The notes under the pieces: generated by a model
Told to the model about the DNA's origin: nothing
The model's input: only the letters and a program-made list of their open reading frames with translations
Database searches by the model: none
Position numbers and translations under genes: made by a program
Shown here: one piece after another, positions 9,049-17,715 of the stretch
How positions within the stretch are numbered: the stretch's first letter is position 1
Layout: the number at the start of each line of letters is the position of its first letter
Origin: Marisalimonas marina
GTDB lineage: Bacteria; Pseudomonadota; Alphaproteobacteria; Puniceispirillales; Marisalimonadaceae
Assembly (NCBI GenBank): GCA_038131365.1
Contig: JAYPPH010000002.1
Location: forward strand, 124,001-188,000
Reading direction: 5' to 3'
DNA: 64,000 bases

Positions 9049-9690
9049 TTGTCAAAAAACAACGAAGAAAAAAAATCAGTTGATGACGAAAAAAATAGTG
9101 ACAAGGAACAATCCCCTATTAACGAGGAAATAATAGAAGATGAGACCTTAGATCAAAGTAAGATTAAAGAGGAAAATAATACTGATACGGTTTCAGAACT
9201 TGAACAAAAAGTTTTAGACCTAAAAGATCAATTAATGAGAGCTTTAGCAGATGGAGAAAATCTAAGAAAAAGAACTCTTAAAGACATAGAAAACTCAAAA
9301 AAGTATAGTCATATTTCTTTTGTTAAAGATTTGATAACATCTGTTGATAATTTTCAAAGAGCGCTTAAAGCTGTTCCAGAGGACAAATCATCTTTGCCTG
9401 AGCCAATTCAAAATTTGATTATTGGCCTTGAAATAGTTGAGAAAGAAATTTGTGCTACACTTGAAAAACATAACGTTAAACTAATTGATCCCCTAGGCGA
9501 GAAGTTTGATTATAACTTTCATCAAGCTATGTTCGAAGTTCCTACAAATGAGGAAGAACCAGGCAAAGTCGTTGAAGTTTCTCAAAAAGGTTATGTGTTG
9601 CACGACAGACTAGTTAGACCCGCAATGGTCGGAATTTCAAAAAAAATTGAAGAAAATGATAATGATAAAAATACACTTAAAGAAAAATAA
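9049..9690 (+). CDS. grpE: Nucleotide exchange factor GrpE
   Basis: GrpE releases ADP from DnaK to drive the chaperone cycle. The 213-residue protein has an acidic, disordered head (about 1-45), a long coiled coil with ELEQKVLDLKDQLMRALADGENLRKR (about 49-74 overall), and the C-terminal beta domain ending in VLHDRLVRPAMVGIS. The start is TTG at 9049, preceded by a GTGGAG ribosome-binding site. dnaK follows 114 bp later with its own promoter-like signal. A CTTGTAAAT at 8984 resembles the -35 of the dnaK heat-shock promoter, but I see no good matching -10. Confidence 0.95.
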   Translation: MSKNNEEKKSVDDEKNSDKEQSPINEEIIEDETLDQSKIKEENNTDTVSELEQKVLDLKDQLMRALADGENLRKRTLKDIENSKKYSHISFVKDLITSVDNFQRALKAVPEDKSSLPEPIQNLIIGLEIVEKEICATLEKHNVKLIDPLGEKFDYNFHQAMFEVPTNEEEPGKVVEVSQKGYVLHDRLVRPAMVGISKKIEENDNDKNTLKEK

Positions 9691-9710
9691 AATAATTTAT
9701 TTCTTATAAA

Positions 9711-9739
9711 CTTGTAAATTCAACAACTTAACCCATATA
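9711..9739 (+). promoter_or_regulatory. Candidate RpoH (sigma-32) heat-shock promoter of dnaK
   Basis: The stretch has CTTGTAA at 9711-9717, a 14-bp spacer, and CCCATATA at 9732-9739. The E. coli RpoH consensus is CTTGAAA, 11-16 bp, CCCCATNT, so both halves match well, and the C-run stands out in AT-rich surroundings. It ends 65 bp before the dnaK ATG. The call is by consensus; the start site is unmeasured. Confidence 0.65.
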
Positions 9740-9804
9740 AGCTTCATTGATATTGTATAACTTATATCGGGAATAAACAGAAATCATTAAATAGGGAGTT
9801 TTTT

Positions 9805-11726
9805 ATGGCTAAGGTTATCGGTATAGATCTAGGTACAACCAATTCTTGTGTCTCAGTTATGGACGGCAAATCGCCTAAAATTATTGAAAATAGTGAAGGC
9901 GCTAGAACCACTCCATCAATGGTAGGTATTACAGATGATGAGAGATTAGTTGGTCAACCAGCCAAAAGGCAAGCTGTAACAAATCCAGAAAATACACTTT
10001 TTGCTATTAAGAGATTAATAGGTAGAAGACATGACGACCAATACTCAAAAAAGTTCTCTGAACTAGTCCCTTATAAAATAATTTCTGCTAAAAATGGAGA
10101 CGCCTGGGTAAAGGCAAATGGCCAAGAGTATGCACCCTCAGAAGTTTCAAGCTTTATACTAAGAAAACTTAAAGAAGATGCAGAGGCTTATCTTGGTGAG
10201 AAAGTGGAAAAAGCAGTAATTACTGTTCCTGCTTATTTTAATGATGCTCAGAGACAAGCAACTAAAGACGCTGGGAAGATAGCTGGTTTAGAAGTATTAA
10301 GAATTATCAATGAACCAACTGCAGCAGCTCTTGCTTATGGCCTAGATAAAAAAGAAAGTGGCACGATAGCCGTCTATGATTTAGGAGGAGGGACATTCGA
10401 CGTTTCTATACTTGAGGTTGGAGATGGCGTATTTGAGGTTAAGTCAACTAATGGAGATACTTTTTTAGGTGGAGAAGATTTTGATCAAAGGATTATTGAT
10501 TACATTGCCGAAGAATTTAAAAAAGATAATGGTATAGACTTAAGATCAGACAAATTGGCTCTTCAAAGAATGAAAGAAGCTGCTGAAAAAGCAAAAATAG
10601 AGCTTTCTAGTTCTGCACAAACAGATGTTAATTTACCATTTGTCACCGCAGATGCAAGTGGTCCAAAACATTTAAATGTTAAGCTTACTAGATCTAAGTT
10701 TGAATCTCTTGTGGATGATTTAATAACTAAAAGCATTGAACCTTGCAAAGCTGCTTTAAAAGATGCAGGTGTGAGCGCAAGTGATATTGATGAAGTTATT
10801 CTAGTGGGTGGCATGACTAGAATGCCTAAAATAATAGAAGCTGTAACAAATTTTTTAAAACTGAACCGCACCGCGGTGTTAATCCAGATGAAGTTGTGGC
10901 TTCTGGCGCCGCAATCCAAGGTGGAGTGTTAATGGGTGATGTTAAAGATGTTCTTTTATTAGACGTAACACCGTTATCCCTAGGTATTGAAACACTTGGT
11001 GGCGTTTTCACTAGATTGATAGACAGAAACACCACAATACCATCAAAAAAATCACAGACTTTCTCAACTGCAGAAGATAATCAATCAGCAGTAACTATTC
11101 GAGTTTCGCAAGGTGAAAGAGAAATGGCTGCAGACAATAAATCTTTAGGAGAATTTAACTTAGAAGGGATTGCCCCTGCTCCGAGAGGTGTACCACAAAT
11201 TGAAGTTACATTTGATATAGACGCAAATGGAATAGTTAATGTTAGCGCTCAAGATAAAGCTACTGGTAAAGCACATAACATTACTATTCAAGCTTCTGGT
11301 GGTCTTGATGAAAACGAAATTGAGAGAATGGTTAAAGAAGCTGAAGATAATGCCGATGCTGATAAACAAAAAAGAGAAGGTATTGACGCTAGAAATCAAG
11401 CTGAGTCTATGATACATGGTGCCGAGAAATCTTTAACAGATTTAGGTGATAAAGCTGAAGCCAATGCAAAAGATGAGGTTGAACAAGCTATAACAGATCT
11501 TAAAACTGCGCTTGAAGGCGATGATGTTACGGTGATAAAAGAAAAAACATCTGCCTTATCTGCTGTTATGATGAAAATGGGAGAGGCAGCTTACAAGGCC
11601 GCAGAACAAAACAATACTAATGATGGCGAAGACAAGGATACAACTTCTAACGAAAATAAGGAGGATGTTGTTGATGCTGACTTTGAAGAAGTGAAGGATA
11701 ACGAAGAGAAAAAAGACGCTTCCTAG
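9805..11726 (+). CDS. dnaK: Chaperone DnaK (Hsp70), reading frame interrupted by a -1 shift
   Basis: DnaK is the Hsp70 ATPase that folds and protects client proteins with DnaJ and GrpE. The first part (9805-10932) reads the nucleotide-binding domain from IGIDLGTTNSCV through DLGGGTFDVSI to VTNFL, then goes off frame and stops. The rest, from KTEPHRGVNPDEVVA on, is in the -1 frame and runs to 11726, covering the end of the ATPase domain, the substrate-binding domain (LLLDVTPLSLGIETLGG), the lid and the acidic tail with DADFEEVKD. Joined, it is about 640 residues, exactly normal. The break is at T6 (10851-10856), where the heptamer T TTT TTA is in the right phase for -1 slippage. A lost T in an original T7, in the organism or in the assembly, explains it equally well. 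SD is GGGAG at about 9793. Confidence 0.93.
10851..10877 (+). other. Possible -1 frameshift site in dnaK: slippery heptamer plus hairpin
   Basis: The heptamer T TTT TTA (10851-10857) is in the dnaK frame as TTT TTA, the X XXY YYZ pattern used for -1 frameshifting. After a 7-nt spacer, ACCGC (10865-10869) and GCGGT (10873-10877) can form a 5-bp GC-rich hairpin with an ACC loop. Slippage restores the family sequence with no residue gained or lost. That geometry is favourable for programmed frameshifting, but a simple homopolymer indel or sequencing error is at least as likely. Confidence 0.35.
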
Positions 11727-11758
11727 ACTTCTACCACCTGAACTATTAAGGCTTTAAA

Positions 11759-12859
11759 ATGGCTCGTGATTACTATGATATACTTGGTTTATCTAAATCA
11801 GCCTCTGATAGTGATATAAAGTCTGCCTATCGCAAACTTGCTATGAAATACCACCCAGATAGAAATCCAGGTGACAAAAAGGCTGAAGAAAATTTCAAGG
11901 AGATTTCTGAGGCCTATGAAGTTTTAAAAGATCCTCAAAAAAAAGCAGCATATAATCAATTCGGGCACGCAGCCTTTTCTCAGGGTGCTGGAGGTGGATC
12001 GACTGGCGGTTTTTCAGGATTTGGAAGTGGAGGTTTTTCAGATATTTTTGAAGACATGTTTGGTATGGGTGGAGATTCTGGCAGAAGATCAGCCTCTACA
12101 GGGTCAGATTTAAGATATGATTTATCAATTTCCCTTGAGCAAGCTTTTACAGGTGATCAAGTTGAAATCTCCTTAACGGTTCCTTCAAAATGTGATTCAT
12201 GCAATGGCTCTGGTGCAAATAAGGGCTCTAAACCTCAACAATGTAGACAATGTGGAGGTTATGGTAAAATTCGGGCACAACAAGGTTTTTTTACAATAGA
12301 AAGAACTTGTGCATCTTGCTCCGGGGTTGGAGAAATTATTGGTGATCCCTGTAGACCATGTAATGGTCAGGGTCGTGTAAATAAAAGCAAGAAACTCTCA
12401 GTAAATGTTCCTGCAGGTGTTGATAATGGAACTAGGATTCGTCTCTCTGGAGAGGGTGAAGCTGGTGCAAGAGGGTCATCTGCAGGAGACTTATACATAT
12501 TTATAGATATTAAGGATCACTCATTATTTCAAAGAGATGGAAAAGATACTTTTATAGAAGTTCCAGTATCTTTTATTGACGCAGTATTAGGTAACTCAAT
12601 TCAAGTACCATGTATAGATGGATCCAAAGCCAAAATGAATTTAAGTGCCGGCACCCAAAGTGGAACTCGTTTAAGAATGAAAGGCAAAGGCATGCCTGGT
12701 TTGAGGGGTGGATCTAGAGGCGACCAATATGTTCAAATCAATGTAGAAACTCCAGTTGGATTATCTAGAAAGCAGGAAGACTTATTTAAACAAATAAATG
12801 AATTAGGAGTTTCTAAAATAAGTCCTAAAACAACTAGATTTAAGAAATTGATTGAGTAA
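11759..12859 (+). CDS. dnaJ: Co-chaperone DnaJ (Hsp40)
   Basis: DnaJ delivers clients to DnaK and stimulates its ATPase. The 366-residue protein has all four classical regions: the J domain (1-70) with YHPDRNPGD containing HPD at about 33, a Gly/Phe-rich linker (about 75-110), a zinc domain with four CxxCxGxG repeats (CDSCNGSG, CRQCGGYG, CASCSGVG, CRPCNGQG), and the C-terminal beta-sandwich client domains. It starts 32 bp after dnaK and is probably co-transcribed with it. Confidence 0.97.
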   Translation: MARDYYDILGLSKSASDSDIKSAYRKLAMKYHPDRNPGDKKAEENFKEISEAYEVLKDPQKKAAYNQFGHAAFSQGAGGGSTGGFSGFGSGGFSDIFEDMFGMGGDSGRRSASTGSDLRYDLSISLEQAFTGDQVEISLTVPSKCDSCNGSGANKGSKPQQCRQCGGYGKIRAQQGFFTIERTCASCSGVGEIIGDPCRPCNGQGRVNKSKKLSVNVPAGVDNGTRIRLSGEGEAGARGSSAGDLYIFIDIKDHSLFQRDGKDTFIEVPVSFIDAVLGNSIQVPCIDGSKAKMNLSAGTQSGTRLRMKGKGMPGLRGGSRGDQYVQINVETPVGLSRKQEDLFKQINELGVSKISPKTTRFKKLIE

Positions 12860-12905
12860 CTAGTTCTGCTTATATATTCTGTAAAAGTTTTATGATAGGT
12901 TTATA

Positions 12906-13718
12906 ATGGATAAAGTTTCTGTTTCCATTCCTGGTGGGAATGGTCGTATGGGCAAAACCCTTATACGTTTAATATTAGAGAGTGAAAATCATTCAATTGG
13001 AAATGCAACTTGTTTGCCAGAAGAAGATGAAGTTGGCCTAGATATAGGAAATTTAGTTGGCAAGGGTAAAATTTCTAAGGAGTTAAGATCTGATCCCACA
13101 TGTCTTTTTGAAAACTCAGATGTTCTTATTGATTTTACTGTACCTGAAGCAACAATGTTTCACGCAAAAACGTGTTATGAAAAAAATATTCCCATTGTTA
13201 TAGGAACTACAGGCTTAGACTATAAACAAGAAGAAGAATTGTTAACATTATCAAAAAAAATCCCAATAGTTTACTCGGCAAATTTCTCTATTGGTGTAAC
13301 CTTATTATCTAGCTTAGTTGCGGAAGCAACCAAATCACTAGGTAAAGAATGGGATATTGAAATATTAGAAATGCATCATAAGCATAAGATTGATGCGCCT
13401 TCAGGAACTGCCTTAATGCTTGGAAAATCAGCTGCAGAGGCCAGGGGCCAAGATTTATCAAGTGTCAAATCAGTTTCTAGAGATGGAATAGTAGGAAAAA
13501 GAAGTTCAGGTGAAATTGGGTTCGCAGTCTTAAGGGGTGGCGACGTTGTTGGTGAGCATACAGTTTCATTTTCTAACACAGCAGAAAGATTAGAGTTAGC
13601 TCATAAGGCGACGGACAGGTCTATTTTTGGAGCCGGAGCTTTAAGAGCTTCTTTGTGGGCTGTGAAGGCCAAGCCTGGTTTATACACTTTACTTGATGTT
13701 TTAAAAAATGGTGGTTAA
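12906..13718 (+). CDS. dapB: 4-hydroxy-tetrahydrodipicolinate reductase DapB
   Basis: DapB reduces 4-hydroxy-tetrahydrodipicolinate with NAD(P)H on the way to lysine and meso-diaminopimelate for the cell wall. The 270-residue length is normal. It shows the N-terminal dinucleotide-binding loop GGNGRMGKTL (about 11-20), the catalytic MHHKHKIDAPSGTAL (about 156-170) with its His and Lys, and GEIGFAVLRGGDVVGEHTV. It follows dnaJ after 46 bp, a linkage seen in several Alphaproteobacteria. Its end is 1 bp from the convergent lipoprotein gene. Confidence 0.96.
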   Translation: MDKVSVSIPGGNGRMGKTLIRLILESENHSIGNATCLPEEDEVGLDIGNLVGKGKISKELRSDPTCLFENSDVLIDFTVPEATMFHAKTCYEKNIPIVIGTTGLDYKQEEELLTLSKKIPIVYSANFSIGVTLLSSLVAEATKSLGKEWDIEILEMHHKHKIDAPSGTALMLGKSAAEARGQDLSSVKSVSRDGIVGKRSSGEIGFAVLRGGDVVGEHTVSFSNTAERLELAHKATDRSIFGAGALRASLWAVKAKPGLYTLLDVLKNGG

Positions 13719-13719
13719 A

Positions 13720-14256
13720 TCAATCAAAATTTTTATCGATTTCCTTTAAACAATCATCCATATTTAATTTTCCATTTAATTCTGTAGGTCTTATTTTAAC
13801 CAAATCTACATAGTAGGAGTTTTTTTTATCTATAAGATAAATATCTAAAAAACATTTAGAAAAGTAATACTGAAAGTTTTTTAATTTTCCTTCTTCTTTA
13901 ATGAAATCACTTTTTCCTATTTTTTTTATCAGATTGACTTCGGATAAGTTTTTAATTTTATCAAAACTGAATTTTTTTCTTTTGGATACGTTAATTTTTT
14001 TGTTCAACACAAAAGTTTTTACTTTTGGCTTTTCTTTCGGTGTATTTATAGGGGCCATTTCTGAAGAGATAACTTTCTTTTCTTCTTTAATTTCTCTTTC
14101 TGATTCTATAAAGGCACTATCTTGTTGAAGTTTTTTTGTACTTTTTGATAAATTTTGTTTTTTAAAAAAACTTTCTCTATGTTCTAAAGTATGACATGAG
14201 CTGAAAAAAAATATTGTTAGGAAAACAAACAAAATTTTATTAGATATTTTATACAT
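13720..14256 (-). CDS. Lipoprotein of unknown function
   Basis: I do not recognise a named family. The 178-residue product has a signal sequence ending in a lipobox (FFFSSCHT, Cys at about 21), then about 80 Lys/Ser/Glu-rich residues likely to be disordered, then a small C-terminal domain. The domain reads LIKKIGKSDFIKEEGK, NFQYYFSKCFLDIYLI and LNMDDCLKEI, with two cysteines. That pattern (G-x-P/S-D, a K/R-E-G step, W/F-QY, C-x-L-D-x-[YF]) recalls short alphaproteobacterial lipoproteins of the BamE/SmpA-like size class, but this is only a resemblance. It is divergent from the kinase gene at 14318. Confidence 0.7.
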   Translation of the reverse strand: MYKISNKILFVFLTIFFFSSCHTLEHRESFFKKQNLSKSTKKLQQDSAFIESEREIKEEKKVISSEMAPINTPKEKPKVKTFVLNKKINVSKRKKFSFDKIKNLSEVNLIKKIGKSDFIKEEGKLKNFQYYFSKCFLDIYLIDKKNSYYVDLVKIRPTELNGKLNMDDCLKEIDKNFD

Positions 14257-14317
14257 AACTGATATTCATAAATATTATTTTTATTAAGTCTATGTAAAAG
14301 TGATTTCCGAGGAGAAA

Positions 14318-15291
14318 ATGAACTATTTAAAAGATACTATTACATTTGTAGGTAACGCTATCGTTGATATTGTTAGTCAATCTTCTGATGAAACTTTGAG
14401 AGATTTAAATATAAAAAAAGGCTCAATGCAGCTTATTGATGAGAAAATGGCTGAAAAGTTTTTAACTATAATTAAAAACCCAACTGTAATTTCTGGAGGA
14501 AGCGCGGCAAACACTGCTGTTGGTTTTAGCTCTTTAGGGGGTAGTGCTTACTTTGTTGGCCAGATTGGTAATGACAATTACGGAGACCTCTTTTCTAAAG
14601 ATATTAATAAATCTGGTGTTCTCTTTGAAAAAACAGAAACCTCAACAAAAGAGAAAACCTCAAAAAGTATTATCCTTGTGACACCAGACGCTGAAAGAAG
14701 TATGAATACGTTTCTTGGTGCTAGTGTAAATTTTAATATTCGGAGTATTAATGAAGATCTAATTTTGAAGAGTAATTATATTTATATCGAGGGTTATTTA
14801 TTTGATCAAGATGAGGCTAAAAAAGCAATTTACCACTGCTGTAAATTAGCTAAAAAAAACAATTGTAAGATTGCGCTTACTTTGTCCGATCAATTTTGTG
14901 TTGAAAGACATAGGCAAGATTTTTATGATTTAATAAAAAAAATGTTGATATTATTTTTGCAAACGAGGCTGAAATAACCAGCCTTTTTCAAAATAATTTA
15001 GAACAAAGTTTAATTGAAATTAAAGGAAATGTTGAAGTAGGTGCTATAACTTTAGGCTCCAAAGGTTCTATAGTTTTTAAAAATCATGAGAGTTTTTCGA
15101 TTGATCCAATTAAAGTAACAAAAGCTGTAGATACTACAGGTGCAGGTGACTTGTTTGCTTCTGGTTTTTTGTATGGTTTAGTAAATGACAAACCAATTAA
15201 AGAATGTGGGGATATTGGTAGCAAATCTGCTGCCGAGATAATAAAGCATTTTGGAGCCAGGCCTAAAACGTCTTTAAAGACAATTCTTTAA
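14318..15291 (+). CDS. PfkB-family sugar kinase, adenosine-kinase-like, frame interrupted by a -1 shift
   Basis: The joined product is about 324 residues, typical of alphaproteobacterial adenosine-kinase-like PfkB enzymes, which phosphorylate a nucleoside or sugar with ATP. Part one (to 14977) has the N-terminal GGSAANTAVGFSSLGG motif and the lid. Part two, in the -1 frame, begins NVDIIFANEAEI and carries the PfkB signature DTTGAGDLFASGFLYG with its catalytic Asp. The break lies in a run of eight A (14935-14942); A AAA AAA at 14935-14941 is in phase for slippage, and a ninth A would restore the frame. I chose ATG 14318 because GAGGAG (14309-14314) precedes it, rather than GTG 14300. Substrate is uncertain. 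It converges on maeB with 7 bp between. Confidence 0.85.
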
Positions 15292-15298
15292 TGGATAG

Positions 15299-17587
15299 TT
15301 AGCTTGTATATAGAGCATTATATGCTGAAATAGATGCAGAGTTCACTATATCAGAAACCGATGATCCCATTTGAACAATTTGGAATGGTTTTTCACCACC
15401 AATCATTAACGGTCCTAAAATAGAACCATTCCCAATTTTTTGAAGTAATTTAAATGAGATATTAGCTGCTAGTAGACTTGGCATTATTAAAACATTAGCA
15501 GGTCCAGAAAGTCTACAAAATGGATAATTCTCTTTAATAAGGTCATAATCGAGAGCAACCTCAGGAGTCATTTCTCCATCAAATTCAAAATCAACCTTTC
15601 TATCATTTAAAATTTCTACTGCCTGTTTTAAATTTTCAGAGCTAGGTCTTGAAAGACTTCCAAAATTTGAAAAAGATAGTAAGGCTACTCGAGGAGTATA
15701 ACCAAGATTTTTTACAGTATTTGCTATTCCTGTCGCAATATTAGCTAATTGTTCTGCATTTGGAGTGTCGTGTATATTAACGTCTCCAATGAAGACTGTT
15801 CTTTCCTTGGAGACCATCATAGACATTGATAAAAAACCTTGGTCTTTTGTAGAGGAGATTACCTTTGTAATATCATTAAAACATCTTCCAAATGGTCTTG
15901 TTACACCAGTGACCATAGCATCTGCATCACCGCAAGCTACCATGGATGCTGCAAATACATTTCTATCTTGATTAATCAATCTTTGACAATCTCTCCTTAA
16001 ATGACCTTGTCTATGAAGAAGTTTGTATAAATTATCTATATATTTTTTATTGTTTTTACTCAAACTTGAATTATGTATAATTAGTTCACTTAAACCATCT
16101 AGATTTACCTTTTTCATAGTTTCTTTAACTACGTTTTCTCTACCAATTAAAATAGGTATTCCAAATCCCGAATTATAAAATGATAATGCAGCTCTTATTG
16201 TTTTTTCTTCTTCTCCTTCTGCAAATACAACCCTTTGTTTTTTATTTTTAATTCTAGATTTAATGGGTTCTAGAATAGATGCAATTGGGTTGGTTCTACC
16301 CTCTAATTCTCTCTTATATATATCAATATTTTTAATTGGTTTCTTGGCTACACCGCTATCCATAGCAGCTTTTGCAACTGCTGATGACACAAAAGATATA
16401 AGTCTTGGGTCAAATGGCGCTGGTATAATATAGTCCTTGCCATAATGTAATTGAACACCATGATATGCGGCATTTACCTCATCAGGAACATCCTCTCTAG
16501 CTAATGATGCGATAGCTTTTGCGGCAGCAATTTTCATTTCTTCATTGATAGTAGTTGCTCTTACATCTAATGCCCCTCGAAAAATATAAGGGAATCCAAG
16601 TACATTATTTACTTGATTTGGGTAGTCAGATCTTCCTGTGGCTATAATGGCGTCTGATCTAACGCTCTTAATTTCTTCAGGCATAATTTCTGGTATGGGA
16701 TTTGCCATGGCAAATATAATGGGTTTATCAGCCATATTTTTAACCATTTCTTTAGTAACAGACCCTGGCACGGAGAGACCTAAGAAAACATCTGCGCCTT
16801 TAAGGGCATCTTCTAATGTTCTTGATTTTGTTTCAACAGTATGTCCTGATTTCCATTGATTCATATTAGTTTGTCGACCACGAAAAATTACTCCTTCTCT
16901 GTCAACTAAAATAACATTTTGACTTTGCGCTCCCATTGCTTTTAAAAGTTCTACACAAGCAATTGAAGCTGCTCCGGCTCCATTACAAACAAATGTTGTG
17001 TTTTTGATATCTCTGTTTGTTAGGTGAAGTGCGTTAATTACACCAGCTGCTGTAACGATAGCTGTTCCGTGTTGATCGTCATGAAAAACTGGAACATTCA
17101 TCCTCTCTCTTAATTTTTGTTCAATTATAAAACAATCAGGGGCTTTAATATCCTCTAAATTAACCCCACCAAAGGTTGGCTCAAGTAAAGAAACAGCTTC
17201 AACAAATTTGTCAGTATCTTCAGTATTAATTTCTAAATCGATACCATCTACATCTGCAAATTTTTTAAAGAGTACAGCTTTACCTTCCATAACTGGTTTA
17301 GATGCAGCCGCACCTATATTTCCTAAACCCAATACAGCCGTTCCATTTGAAATAACAGCCACTAGATTTCCTTTAGAAGTATAGTCATAAATTGTTTCAG
17401 AGTTTTTTTCGATTTCAAGACATGGTGTTGCTACGCCTGGAGAATAAGCCAAAGACAAATCATGTGAACCAATTAATGGAGTTGTAGGTGTTATTTCTAG
17501 TTTGCCCGGTCGTCCTTTTTTATGATACTCTAAAGCTTCCTTTTCTAAATTTGATTGAGCAGTATCCTCGTTTTTGTTTGTAGACAT
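15299..17587 (-). CDS. maeB: NADP-dependent malic enzyme fused to a phosphotransacetylase-like domain
   Basis: Malic enzyme decarboxylates malate to pyruvate and makes NADPH, feeding gluconeogenesis, acetyl-CoA or redox needs. The 762-residue protein is the long MaeB type. Residues about 20-400 form the malic domain (TPLIGSHDLSLAYSPGVATP, FHDDQHGTAIV) and NAD(P)-binding domain (CNGAGAASIAC). About 430-760 resemble phosphotransacetylase (VVFAEGEEEKTIRA), which in studied MaeB proteins is a regulatory domain answering acetyl-CoA. An AGAGGA ribosome-binding site precedes the ATG. It is divergent from mutS. Confidence 0.95.
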   Translation of the reverse strand: MSTNKNEDTAQSNLEKEALEYHKKGRPGKLEITPTTPLIGSHDLSLAYSPGVATPCLEIEKNSETIYDYTSKGNLVAVISNGTAVLGLGNIGAAASKPVMEGKAVLFKKFADVDGIDLEINTEDTDKFVEAVSLLEPTFGGVNLEDIKAPDCFIIEQKLRERMNVPVFHDDQHGTAIVTAAGVINALHLTNRDIKNTTFVCNGAGAASIACVELLKAMGAQSQNVILVDREGVIFRGRQTNMNQWKSGHTVETKSRTLEDALKGADVFLGLSVPGSVTKEMVKNMADKPIIFAMANPIPEIMPEEIKSVRSDAIIATGRSDYPNQVNNVLGFPYIFRGALDVRATTINEEMKIAAAKAIASLAREDVPDEVNAAYHGVQLHYGKDYIIPAPFDPRLISFVSSAVAKAAMDSGVAKKPIKNIDIYKRELEGRTNPIASILEPIKSRIKNKKQRVVFAEGEEEKTIRAALSFYNSGFGIPILIGRENVVKETMKKVNLDGLSELIIHNSSLSKNNKKYIDNLYKLLHRQGHLRRDCQRLINQDRNVFAASMVACGDADAMVTGVTRPFGRCFNDITKVISSTKDQGFLSMSMMVSKERTVFIGDVNIHDTPNAEQLANIATGIANTVKNLGYTPRVALLSFSNFGSLSRPSSENLKQAVEILNDRKVDFEFDGEMTPEVALDYDLIKENYPFCRLSGPANVLIMPSLLAANISFKLLQKIGNGSILGPLMIGGEKPFQIVQMGSSVSDIVNSASISAYNALYTS

Positions 17588-17715
17588 TCCATCCTCTAAA
17601 ACTTAATATGATTTAATTCATAATATAAATGAATTTATTTAAAATACTTTAACTAAATTAAAATTAATAACAATTTTAAAAATTAGATTTTAACTCTAAA
17701 GGGAATTAGTTAATT

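Noticed and set aside
9680..9706. Terminator after grpE (AAATAAA/TTTATTT inverted repeat)
   Set aside because: The stem is purely A/T with no G or C pair and no following T-run, so it would not be stable enough.
10896..11726. A separate 276-residue gene beginning GTG at 10896
   Set aside because: It has no ribosome-binding site and is plainly the C-terminal part of DnaK; conserved DnaK sequence continues upstream of 10896 in the same frame, so it is one broken gene rather than two.
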